A stretch of DNA of 64,000 bases from NCBI RefSeq assembly GCF_028657945.1, contig NZ_CP059693.1, forward strand, positions 5,146,001 through 5,210,000, written 5' to 3'. The DNA is from Thalassomonas haliotis. GTDB lineage: Bacteria; Pseudomonadota; Gammaproteobacteria; Enterobacterales; Alteromonadaceae. The position numbers and the translations under genes are program-made. Under the pieces are notes generated by a model that saw only the letters and a program-made list of their open reading frames with translations, made no database searches and was not told the origin of the DNA. Shown here piece by piece: positions 27,662-36,033 of this stretch (positions are counted from its first letter, which is position 1; each line of letters opens with the position of its first letter).

Positions 27662-28567
27662 TTAAGGTTGCTGCTGGCAGATAGTGGTATGCTGGCCATT
27701 GGCGGCGTTAAACTGATCTATGGTGGTACCGACACAATCGGTATTGCTTTCACTAAAACTGTCCATATCGTCGTTAAACTGTTGCCTTGCTGTGCCATAG
27801 GCTTGTATCGCCTGCTCAAAAGCCTGCACTGTCATACCGACAGCACCGCTAAATTGCGGAAAGGGATGTGTGCTTAAGAATTGCATAAAGTCCAAACCGT
27901 GACGGCCTTCGTGAAAACCTAAACTGGTATTTCCCCCCTGAACATCTGCTGCTGTTGTGCCGCGCCCGTAACCTGAACCCGAACTCGCACTGACCCCACC
28001 ACCATAGGTAGTCACTATGGTAATGGTCGTCGCTCCCGGGCCGGTAAAGGAGGTCACCCGGCCGCCACTGCTCTGATAATTTATGTTATAAGCCCCGATT
28101 GAAAAGGAGGTTTGTGCCCGGTTGGCCATTGCCGGATCGGCACTGACTGCATCCGGCAGGAAAACAACATTAACACCGCCGACATGCAAATTTGTCCCCC
28201 CCGCCGCATTGGCCTGGGTACCAAAAGGCTGTGGTGTTGAAATCCCGGGGATGCTGACATGGCTGGGCGGCGGCGGTGCTTCCCCCAAAACTTCCTGGCG
28301 GCAGTGATCCCGGCTGCCTTCCCCCATAATACGCATACATGCGGCCAATTCTGTGGCTTCGCGATAGGGCAAGGTTGAACCCGGAAAGCTTTGCTCTGGG
28401 TTTGCAGGGTCAAAAGGTATCCGCTGGCTCACACCAGATGAGCTTTCCCCCTGACGCAAGATAGCCGTTACCCTGGGGCTTTGTCCGATAAAGGAGGGAC
28501 GGCCGTGAACAAGAGTTGCAGCTGCTGACTTGGATTTCGGCTGCTTTTTCTGTAGCAAAGTATGCAT
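27662..28567 (-). CDS. Putative HEXXH metallopeptidase with injection-system cargo-like N-terminus
   Basis: 301-residue protein without a signal peptide. Near 219-223 it carries HEGRH in a GFHEGRHGLDF context, the HEXXH zinc-peptidase pattern. The N-terminus (basic and Ser/Ala-rich, then PSFIGQSPRVTAIL) resembles the leaders of DUF4157-type proteins linked to extracellular contractile injection systems. A middle segment with two cysteines (AACMRIMGEGSRDHCRQEVLGE) and a proline run follow, then a Gly/Ser/Thr-rich region (about 165-215) before the motif. No partner injection-system gene is in the window. A strong GGGAGAG site precedes the ATG. Family assignment is inference only. Confidence 0.6.
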   Translation of the reverse strand: MHTLLQKKQPKSKSAAATLVHGRPSFIGQSPRVTAILRQGESSSGVSQRIPFDPANPEQSFPGSTLPYREATELAACMRIMGEGSRDHCRQEVLGEAPPPPSHVSIPGISTPQPFGTQANAAGGTNLHVGGVNVVFLPDAVSADPAMANRAQTSFSIGAYNINYQSSGGRVTSFTGPGATTITIVTTYGGGVSASSGSGYGRGTTAADVQGGNTSLGFHEGRHGLDFMQFLSTHPFPQFSGAVGMTVQAFEQAIQAYGTARQQFNDDMDSFSESNTDCVGTTIDQFNAANGQHTTICQQQP

Positions 28568-29049
28568 TTTCTCTCCCTGAATTTTGTTCCTCGATAGCCG
28601 ATACGTTTAATTAAGAGTTTATAAAACAACCTGGCTGCGGCATTTTTTACTATAGGCATAAAGCGATTAACATTCAGCCCGGCCTGCCAGATAACCGCGA
28701 TAACTCATTGCTTAACAGCCGCTCCTCCCATTCCCAAAGATGTTAGCCACTATTTTCCGACATAAGGATTACCAGCCCAGATAAAAGCAGTTAGGTCATT
28801 TTTACCATAGACCGACGATAATTTAATCAATTATCTTGTGCCGGTGACGATGTTGTCACTCTTGACGAAAAAAACAACAAAAAACCGGCAAGACACTAAG
28901 TGCCCCCTTGGATTCAGTGCGCTGACAAGCCAAATTGCCAGGCATTAACTTATAAAATAAAGAATAAAGAATCCTCAGGGGGCATAGCTGCAGGGAAGCG
29001 GTGCAGGCTGATTTATCGTTGTCCGTCAAGTCACAAAGGAATAGCAACT
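28568..29049. other. Divergent promoter region of the metallopeptidase and ceramidase genes
   Basis: 482 bp between divergent genes, AT-rich in the centre. The only secondary-structure element I see is a small GTGAC/GTCAC hairpin near 28843-28858. The frame of the ceramidase continues open to about 28900, but that part is not protein-like. No recognisable operator. Confidence 0.45.
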
Positions 29050-31155
29050 ATGAACAAATTATTAAACAGAATCACCCGCACTAGCCTGGTCCTTGGAACC
29101 GCTGCAGGCATGCTCGCCTCCCCTTTATCATCCGCTTATGCCGGGAGCAGCTGGAATATCGGCTCAGGTATTTATGATGTCACCGGTCCCGCCGCCGATG
29201 CCGGCATGGTGGGTTACGGCGATACCAGCCAGACCACCAAAGGTATACACACCCGCTTATGGTCCCGGGCTTATGTTGTCGAAAAACCCGCCACAGGCAA
29301 ACGCATGGCTTTTGTCAGCGCCGATATCCAGAGCATTCCCCAGGGGGTTAAACAGGCGGTGGTCGCCAAACTTAAAAGCCGCTACGGCAATTTATACGAC
29401 GACAGCAATGTCATGCTAACCGCCACCCATACCCATGTCGGACCCGGCGGATATGATCATTATGTGCTGCTCAACCTCAGCGCCCTGGGTTATGACGAGC
29501 TCAATTTTGATGTCATCGTTGACGGCATTTACCAGTCAATTGTCCGGGCAACCGATACCTTAGCCCCCGGCAGCATCAAATTTAACCGCGGCGATTTGCT
29601 CGATACCAGCTACAACCGCAACCCAGTACCCTACGCGCAAAACCCGGATGCCGCCAACTACAGCCATACCACCAACAAATCCATGAGCCTGTTGAAATTT
29701 GTCCGCGATGACGGCATCGAAATCGGTATGCTTAACTGGTTCCCGGTGCATGCCGTCTCCAACGATCAGAGCCAACGCCTGATCAGCGCAGACAACAAAG
29801 GCATTGCCAGCCAGCTGTTTGAGCGGGATCACAACGCCGATTACAGCCAGTCACTGACTTTTGTCGCCGCCTTTGCCAACAGTAACGAAGGAGATGTTTC
29901 CCCCAACAGCCACGGGCAAAATACTCCTGGTAGCAACCATGAAAGAGCCATCACCTCGGGACAAAAACAATACGCCAAGGCCCGCAGCCTGTATGACAAC
30001 GCCAGCATCACCTTAAGCAGTGCCGGCAATCTTGATTACCGCCACCAGTACGTGGACTTTCCCGGTTACCAGGTCGGTAGTGAATTTACCGGCTCAGATG
30101 CTGCCAGCATTTGTGACGGCGCCATCGGCTGGTCTATGGTAGCAGGCTCCAGCTGGGACGGCCCCACCAATATGGAAGGTATTTTTGAAGGCATGACGGT
30201 TGACAACGAAGGTACCGCCTGGAACAAGGATGCCAGTTTATACGACAGCTATTTGGGCAAATACGCCCTGTTTGGTTGGATGAACCTGTTCTCAGGCAGC
30301 AGCCTGTTAGCCAATGCCGATGATGATCCCTGCCAATATCCTAAACCGACCTTTGTTAACCGCGAAGCCATAGGCGCCGAGCTTTATACCACTACCTTAC
30401 CGTTCCAGATGTTTATCCTCGACTCCCTGGCCATAGTCTCAGTGCCGGGTGAGATGACCACCATGGCAGGACGCCGCCTTGAAGCCCACCTGCTCGGGGA
30501 GCTTGCCCCCATGGGAGTCGATAAAATCGTTATCGCAGGTTTAGCCAACGCCTATACCGGTTATATCACCACGCCACAAGAGTATTCGATGCAGTATTAT
30601 GAAGGCGGCCATACCGTATACGGCGCCAATACCTTGCCCGCTTATACCCAGATTTATCACAATATGGCCAATGCCCTGGTGAGCGGCAGCGCGGTTGACG
30701 CCGGACCAAGCCCGAAAGACTTAAGCGATGACCAGATCATCACAAAAATCGGCGTGGTTTATGATGATAAACGCCTGTGGGAAAGCTTCGGCCAGATCAC
30801 CAAAGATACCAATAACAGCTATAGCTACGGCGATACCATAATGGCGGAATTTCGCTCCGGTCATCCCCGCAACAACCTGAAAACGATGGATACTTTCTTG
30901 AAGGTACAAAAGAAAGTTAACGGCAGCTGGCAGACCGTATTAACCGACAACGATATCGAGACACAATTTAAATGGATCCGCGATACCGATGCCGACTGCC
31001 TGGCCTGCTCCAACGCCCGGGTCTACTGGACGCCAGGTGTCGATACCCCGTCAGGTACCTACCGTATGAAACACCAGGGCCACTGGAAGTCCGGTTGGAC
31101 CGGCAATATCTCCAGCTACTCCGGCACCTCAGACTCCTTCACTTATACAAAGTAA
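29050..31155 (+). CDS. Secreted neutral ceramidase
   Basis: Neutral/alkaline non-lysosomal ceramidase that hydrolyses ceramide to sphingosine and fatty acid. The ATG at 29050 has AAGGAA about nine bases upstream and starts a signal peptide cleaved near AYA-GSS (residue 31). Zinc ligands are likely H127/H129 (TATHTHVGPGG), H234 (NWFPVHAVS) and the Glu of VPGEMTTMAG. The nucleophile is S284 in NSNEGDVSPN, matching the conserved ceramidase motif. The 701-residue length and C-terminal immunoglobulin-like domain also fit. Bacteria rarely make sphingolipids, so the substrate is probably eukaryotic. Confidence 0.93.
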   Translation: MNKLLNRITRTSLVLGTAAGMLASPLSSAYAGSSWNIGSGIYDVTGPAADAGMVGYGDTSQTTKGIHTRLWSRAYVVEKPATGKRMAFVSADIQSIPQGVKQAVVAKLKSRYGNLYDDSNVMLTATHTHVGPGGYDHYVLLNLSALGYDELNFDVIVDGIYQSIVRATDTLAPGSIKFNRGDLLDTSYNRNPVPYAQNPDAANYSHTTNKSMSLLKFVRDDGIEIGMLNWFPVHAVSNDQSQRLISADNKGIASQLFERDHNADYSQSLTFVAAFANSNEGDVSPNSHGQNTPGSNHERAITSGQKQYAKARSLYDNASITLSSAGNLDYRHQYVDFPGYQVGSEFTGSDAASICDGAIGWSMVAGSSWDGPTNMEGIFEGMTVDNEGTAWNKDASLYDSYLGKYALFGWMNLFSGSSLLANADDDPCQYPKPTFVNREAIGAELYTTTLPFQMFILDSLAIVSVPGEMTTMAGRRLEAHLLGELAPMGVDKIVIAGLANAYTGYITTPQEYSMQYYEGGHTVYGANTLPAYTQIYHNMANALVSGSAVDAGPSPKDLSDDQIITKIGVVYDDKRLWESFGQITKDTNNSYSYGDTIMAEFRSGHPRNNLKTMDTFLKVQKKVNGSWQTVLTDNDIETQFKWIRDTDADCLACSNARVYWTPGVDTPSGTYRMKHQGHWKSGWTGNISSYSGTSDSFTYTK

Positions 31156-31179
31156 GTGACAGCTGAAATACCAGCCAAA

Positions 31180-31214
31180 GTGATTATTGCCGCATAAGGT
31201 GCAGCAATAATCAC
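31180..31214 (+). terminator. Hairpin after the ceramidase gene
   Basis: Perfect 11-bp arms GTGATTATTGC and GCAATAATCAC with a 13-nt loop, 25 bp past the ceramidase stop. No T-run follows, so termination strength is uncertain. Confidence 0.55.
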
Positions 31215-31268
31215 CTCCATGCCCCAGGAGGGGTTTTCCCCAAGGGATACACTTAACAAGGATGAACA

Positions 31269-31367
31269 ATGAAATTTAAAAAGAAGGCACTTGCCGGATT
31301 AATCATAACATCGTTCGGTTTTCAGCCAATGCCCTGTCGGCCTGGCATAACTGTCTAGTCCTGAGAT
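31269..31367 (+). pseudogene. Remnant of a secreted-protein gene, frameshifted after the signal peptide
   Basis: An AAGGA site precedes an ATG that encodes a convincing signal peptide start (MKFKKKALAGLIITSFGF). After about 18 codons the frame runs off into PMPCRPGITV and stops. Adding one T near 31320 restores a normal continuation, SANALSAWHNC, with a signal-peptidase site (ANA-LS), then stops within a few codons. This looks like the 5' end of a former exported-protein gene directly behind the ceramidase, most of it lost. Confidence 0.5.
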
Positions 31368-31409
31368 AAACCTCCAAAGTGTCAACTTACCTAAGGGCGG
31401 GACAAAGTT

Positions 31410-31447
31410 AAAAAGGCAGGCAATCATATGATTGCCTGCCTTTTTTT
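31410..31447 (-). terminator. Perfect 36-bp palindrome, guaA terminator
   Basis: AAAAAGGCAGGCAATCAT and its exact inverse run without a loop from 31410 to 31445, bounded by A-runs and T-runs on both strands. It can terminate transcription in both directions and lies about 30 bp past the guaA stop. Confidence 0.9.
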
Positions 31448-31476
31448 AACAGGTTAACAGCAAGTTACTAAATAAC

Positions 31477-33054
31477 TTATTCCCACTCAATTGTTGCCGG
31501 CGGCTTACCTGAAATGTCGTAAACCACCCGGGAAATACCGTCGACTTCATTGATGATGCGGTTGGAGACTAAGCCTAAGAAATCATAAGGCAAGTGCGCC
31601 CAATGTGCGGTCATAAAGTCTATGGTTTCCACGGCGCGCAGTGACACTACCCAGTCGTACTTACGGCCATCGCCCATGACCCCGACCGAGCGTACCGGCA
31701 AGAACACGGTAAAGGCCTGGCTGACCTTATTGTAAAGATCGGCTTTATGCAGCTCTTCGATAAAGATCGCATCGGCGCGGCGCAGCAGGTCGCAATATTC
31801 CTTTTTCACGTCACCCAATACCCGAACCCCTAAACCCGGCCCCGGGAACGGGTGACGGTATAACATGTCGTAGGGTAAGCCCAGCTCCAGACCAATTTTA
31901 CGCACTTCATCTTTAAAGAGTTCACGCAGCGGCTCAACCAGACCCAGCTCCATGTCTTCCGGCAAACCGCCGACATTATGGTGCGACTTGATCACATGGG
32001 CCTTACCGGTAGCAGAAGCCGCCGATTCGATCACATCCGGGTAAATGGTGCCTTGCGCCAGCCACTTGGCATTTTCCAGTTTACCGGCTTCTTCATCGAA
32101 GACTTCAACGAAAACATTACCGATGATCTTGCGCTTGGCTTCCGGATCCTTCTCTCCCGCCAGACGGTCAAGGAACCTTTGCTCGGCATTGACATGCACG
32201 ATATTCAACCCGAAATGATCGCCAAACATGTCCATCACCTGCTTGCCTTCATTAAGACGTAACAGGCCATTGTCAACAAAAACGCAGGTCAGCTTATCGC
32301 CGATAGCCCGGTGTAATAACATGGCAACCACGGAGGAGTCGACGCCGCCGGATAAACCTAACACCACTTCGTCGTCGCCGACCTGGGCTTTCATTTTCGC
32401 CACGGCATCTTCGATGATAGAAGCCGAAGTCCAAAGTTTTTCACAACGGCAGATATCGACCACAAAATGCTCAAGAATACGCATGCCCTGCTTGGTATGG
32501 GTCACTTCCGGGTGGAATTGTACGCCGTAGAATTGCTTGTCTTCATTGGCCATGGCGGCGTAGGCACAGCTTGGCGTTTGTGCGATAGTGGTAAAACCTT
32601 CCGGGATACCGGAAACTTTATCGCCGTGGCTCATCCACACATCCAGCATAGCATTGCCGCTATCGCTCAAATGGTCTTCAATTTTCTTAAACAGGGCTGA
32701 ATCACTAATCACTTCCACTGCGGCATAACCAAACTCTTTATGGGTAGAGCTTTGTACGCTGCCGCCCAGTTGTTCTGCCATGGTTTGCATACCGTAACAG
32801 ATACCAAACACAGGTACGCCGGCATTAAAAACATATTCAGGGGCACGGGGAGAGTCGGTTTCGGTGACGCTTTCCGGGCCGCCGGCGAGGATAATACCGC
32901 TCGGGTTAAATTCACGAATTTGCGCTTCGCTGACATCCCAGGCCCATAACTCACAATAAACACCAATTTCACGCACACGGCGGGCAATCAACTGGGTGTA
33001 CTGGGAGCCGAAATCTAATATCAGTATTCGGTGATCATGAATATCTTTTGTCAT
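31477..33054 (-). CDS. guaA: GMP synthase (glutamine-hydrolysing)
   Basis: Converts XMP to GMP with glutamine and ATP. The N-terminal class I glutamine amidotransferase domain has the nucleophile in [16 protein letters not shown] and the FHPEV histidine-glutamate pair. The ATP pyrophosphatase domain has the PP-loop LSGGVDSSV. The C-terminal dimerisation domain ends in [10 protein letters not shown], the canonical GuaA terminus. 525 residues, normal length. Downstream of guaB in the usual guaBA order, after a 169-bp gap with a hairpin. Confidence 0.98.
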   Translation of the reverse strand: MTKDIHDHRILILDFGSQYTQLIARRVREIGVYCELWAWDVSEAQIREFNPSGIILAGGPESVTETDSPRAPEYVFNAGVPVFGICYGMQTMAEQLGGSVQSSTHKEFGYAAVEVISDSALFKKIEDHLSDSGNAMLDVWMSHGDKVSGIPEGFTTIAQTPSCAYAAMANEDKQFYGVQFHPEVTHTKQGMRILEHFVVDICRCEKLWTSASIIEDAVAKMKAQVGDDEVVLGLSGGVDSSVVAMLLHRAIGDKLTCVFVDNGLLRLNEGKQVMDMFGDHFGLNIVHVNAEQRFLDRLAGEKDPEAKRKIIGNVFVEVFDEEAGKLENAKWLAQGTIYPDVIESAASATGKAHVIKSHHNVGGLPEDMELGLVEPLRELFKDEVRKIGLELGLPYDMLYRHPFPGPGLGVRVLGDVKKEYCDLLRRADAIFIEELHKADLYNKVSQAFTVFLPVRSVGVMGDGRKYDWVVSLRAVETIDFMTAHWAHLPYDFLGLVSNRIINEVDGISRVVYDISGKPPATIEWE

Positions 33055-33075
33055 AACAAACCCTTAAATGCATTA

Positions 33076-33097
33076 ACTTAACTGCTGTCAGTTAAGT
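33076..33097. repeat. Perfect hairpin in the guaB-guaA gap
   Basis: ACTTAACTG and CAGTTAAGT (9 bp each) flank a 4-nt loop about 20 bp before guaA. There is no T-run. It may affect guaA mRNA stability or processing. Confidence 0.5.
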
Positions 33098-33223
33098 AGG
33101 TAAAACCCGCCAACCTGGGCTTTATTGATAGAAGTAAAGCCAAAGTCAGCAAGTTTAAAATAATAAGTGAGCGCCGCTGCAACCGGATAAGTCATCAGCG
33201 GCATAAGAGTATTTAGCCTAAGA

Positions 33224-34693
33224 TTAGCCCATACGGTAGTTAGGCGCTTCTTTGGTGATAGTGACATCATGCACATGTGATTCACCCATGCCCGCTGCCG
33301 TAATTTTCATAAACTGAGGTTTAGTACGCATCTGCTCAATATTGGCACAACCTGTCAGCCCCATAGAAGAACGTACCCCGCCCATTTGCTGGTGGATAAT
33401 CGCCGCTACCGGCCCTTTGTAGGCAACACGGCCTTCGATACCTTCAGGAACCAGCTTGTCAGCCTCGCTCGGCTTCTGGAAGTAACGGTCGCTGGAACCG
33501 TCTTTCTGGTTCATGGCCCCCAATGAGCCCATGCCGCGGTAAGACTTGTAGTAACGTCCCTGGTATAACTCGACTTCACCGGGAGATTCTTCAGTACCGG
33601 CAAACATACTGCCCACCATCACACAATGGGCACCGGCAACTAAGGCCTTGGCAATATCGCCGGAGAAACGGATACCGCCATCGGCAATTACCGGGATATC
33701 TGTATCCTGCAGCGCTTCAACGGCATTGGAAATCGCGGTTAATTGCGGTACACCAACACCGGTCACGATACGCGTGGTACAGATAGACCCCGGACCTATG
33801 CCAACTTTAACCGCATCGACACCGGCATCCGCCAGTGCTTTGGCGCCTGCCGCCGTAGCAACATTACCGGCAATCAGCTGTAGATCAGGGTAAGCTTCAC
33901 GGATAGCTTTCACGCTCTCGATAACCCCCTGGGAATGACCATGGGAAGTATCGATTAATAACACATCAACACCCGCCGCCACTAAGGCCGCGATGCGCTC
34001 TGTGGTGCCTGCGCCAACACCAACCGCTGCGCCGACACGTAAACGACCTAACTCATCTTTACAGGCATTCGGTTTGCTTTCGGCTTTTTGATAATCTTTT
34101 ACCGTGATCATACCTGTTAATTTAAAGACATTATCTACCACCAGGATTTTTTCGATGCGGTGCTCGTGCATCAAGCCAAGAATTTCTTCACGGCTGGCGC
34201 CTTCTTTTACCGTAACCAGGTCTTTTTTCATGGTCATCAGCTTAGATACCGGCTTGCTTAAGTCGGTTTCAAAACGTAAATCGCGGCCGGTCACTATACC
34301 TACCAGGTTATTGGCGTCATCAACTACCGGGAAACCGGAGAAACCCAGCTCTTTTGCCAGCTCGATGGTGTCTTTAATGCTGGCATCCGGGCAAACGGTT
34401 ACCGGCTCGGAAACAATACCGCTTTCATATTTTTTCACCATAGCAACATTTTTAGCCTGCTCTGCTATGGTCATATTTTTATGAATAAAACCCATGCCCC
34501 CTTCCTGCGCCAGGGTAATGGCCAGGCGAGCTTCGGTTACGGTATCCATAGAGGCGGAAACCATAGGCACATTGAGGTTAATTTTGCGGGTCAAACGGGT
34601 TTTTAAATCGGCGGTATGGGGTAGTACCGTAGAATGGGCAGGTACCAGTAGAACATCATCAAAGGTCAAAGCTTCTTGAGCAATTCTCAGCAT
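33224..34693 (-). CDS. guaB: IMP dehydrogenase
   Basis: Oxidises IMP to XMP with NAD+, the committed step to GMP. The 489-residue protein has the barrel start [15 protein letters not shown], an inserted pair of CBS domains (about 95-205), the [11 protein letters not shown] stretch, the catalytic-cysteine loop [15 protein letters not shown] and the flap region [10 protein letters not shown]. First gene of guaBA. I see no PurR-like operator in the 242 bp upstream. Confidence 0.98.
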   Translation of the reverse strand: MLRIAQEALTFDDVLLVPAHSTVLPHTADLKTRLTRKINLNVPMVSASMDTVTEARLAITLAQEGGMGFIHKNMTIAEQAKNVAMVKKYESGIVSEPVTVCPDASIKDTIELAKELGFSGFPVVDDANNLVGIVTGRDLRFETDLSKPVSKLMTMKKDLVTVKEGASREEILGLMHEHRIEKILVVDNVFKLTGMITVKDYQKAESKPNACKDELGRLRVGAAVGVGAGTTERIAALVAAGVDVLLIDTSHGHSQGVIESVKAIREAYPDLQLIAGNVATAAGAKALADAGVDAVKVGIGPGSICTTRIVTGVGVPQLTAISNAVEALQDTDIPVIADGGIRFSGDIAKALVAGAHCVMVGSMFAGTEESPGEVELYQGRYYKSYRGMGSLGAMNQKDGSSDRYFQKPSEADKLVPEGIEGRVAYKGPVAAIIHQQMGGVRSSMGLTGCANIEQMRTKPQFMKITAAGMGESHVHDVTITKEAPNYRMG

Positions 34694-34935
34694 CGCAACA
34701 TCTCACAAAAGGGGTGGATTTGGTGTAAATATTGCCGAAGAATTTTAACCGTTTTATTAAATCAGGTAAACTAATATTTGTTATTATTTGTCCATTATTG
34801 ATAAAAATAAAGCAAAAATGAAGCCAAGGCGTCTTACAAGCCAAAAATCAGGCCCTATCACCGGCTAAAAATGATAACCAGCCCAACAACGAGCAAAAAG
34901 GTAATCCCTTACCAAATTCGATAGCTATGCCGCGT

Positions 34936-36033
34936 TTACAGCGATTGGATCACTACGCTTTGCCCTTCATTAAGACGCTCGGCGCCGCGGATGGCAACTT
35001 TATCGCCATCAACCAATTCGCCGGTAACGCTGACCCGGTCACGGACGCCTTCGCCAACGGACACCTGCAGGCGGCGTACCTTGTTATCCCTGTCTACCTT
35101 CACCACATAAGTGCCGTCTTTACGTAAAATCAGGGCATCCCTGTGCACAGTTAATGCCGCCTCAGTATTTTGTACCGGCACACCAACCTTAATCAGCTGA
35201 CCAGCGGTCCAGGCTTCATTGAGGTGCTGCGGCAGGGCAATACGCACTTCAAAGGTTTGCGACCTGTGATCGGCACTTGGGATCACTGCGGTCACATCGG
35301 CGCTTACCTGCTGCCCGGTGGCAGTTAAATTTAAAGACTTTCCTTTGCGTACATAAGGCAGATATTTCACCGGTACATAGACCCGAACTTCCAACTGCTC
35401 GGTATCAAGAAATTTAAGCAAGACATCGCTGCGGTTAACATCGCTGCCGGCACGAGCTAAACGCTCGGTTACGACACCGCTGTATGGAGCCGTAACCGTT
35501 GCCCGGGTTAGCTGGTCTTCAATTTGCTTTAGCTTTAAGCGGGCAATTTCAATGTCCATCACCGCCAGTTCATACCGGGAGCGGGTTTGATCCAGTTGGA
35601 ACTGCGAAGCGGCCTTGGTTTTGATTAAAGTTTGCAGCCGCGTTAATTCATGTTGCTGGTAGCGCATATTGATCTCTGCCCGTTTAATTTCCGCGGTCTG
35701 CTCTGCCTGTTGCAACTGCAAAGGCAAGAGATCCATTTTCACCAGCACCTGATCCTGCTCGACAAAACTGCCGGGTTCTGCCAGCCAGGCCAAACGGCCA
35801 TTAACGCCAGCGGTAATTTGCACATCGGAGCGGCTATAAACCGTGCCCATTAAATCTGCGGTGGCTGCCAGCACTTCCCGGGTTACGGTATCGACTTTTA
35901 CCGGACTGGCGGGAGCCTCTTGTGCCCAACTCCAGCAAGATAGGGCGTTTAAGGAAAATAAAATACCCGCGGCAAGCAACCGGGATTTACTCTTGTTTTT
36001 GCTTTGATAAAAATATTGGCGTAACTTGCTCAT
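34936..36033 (-). CDS. RND efflux periplasmic adaptor (membrane fusion protein)
   Basis: Periplasmic adaptor of a tripartite RND exporter. A signal region (about 18-38) precedes the lipoyl/barrel-sandwich half (GVNGRLAWLAEPGSFVEQDQVL), a coiled-coil hairpin (about 105-165), the second lipoyl half (ATVTAPYSGVVTERLARAGSDV) and beta-barrel/membrane-proximal domains ending GERLNEGQSVVIQ-like. 365 residues. The start overlaps the transporter's stop (TAATG), so the pair is co-translated. No outer-membrane channel gene is adjacent, so a shared TolC-like partner is likely. Confidence 0.92.
   Translation of the reverse strand: MSKLRQYFYQSKNKSKSRLLAAGILFSLNALSCWSWAQEAPASPVKVDTVTREVLAATADLMGTVYSRSDVQITAGVNGRLAWLAEPGSFVEQDQVLVKMDLLPLQLQQAEQTAEIKRAEINMRYQQHELTRLQTLIKTKAASQFQLDQTRSRYELAVMDIEIARLKLKQIEDQLTRATVTAPYSGVVTERLARAGSDVNRSDVLLKFLDTEQLEVRVYVPVKYLPYVRKGKSLNLTATGQQVSADVTAVIPSADHRSQTFEVRIALPQHLNEAWTAGQLIKVGVPVQNTEAALTVHRDALILRKDGTYVVKVDRDNKVRRLQVSVGEGVRDRVSVTGELVDGDKVAIRGAERLNEGQSVVIQSL

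Larger units (their letters stand above)
31156..31476. other. Ceramidase-guaA intergenic region
   Basis: This 321-bp region holds three things: the hairpin after the ceramidase gene, a frameshifted remnant of a secreted-protein gene, and the guaA terminator palindrome. I see no intact gene. Confidence 0.6.

Noticed and set aside
28856-29047. 63-codon minus-strand frame before the ceramidase gene
   Set aside because: No ribosome site or domain; overlaps the divergent promoter region.
28900-29049. 50-codon N-terminal extension of the ceramidase frame
   Set aside because: The extension is not protein-like and would bury the signal peptide; ATG at 29050 has a ribosome site.
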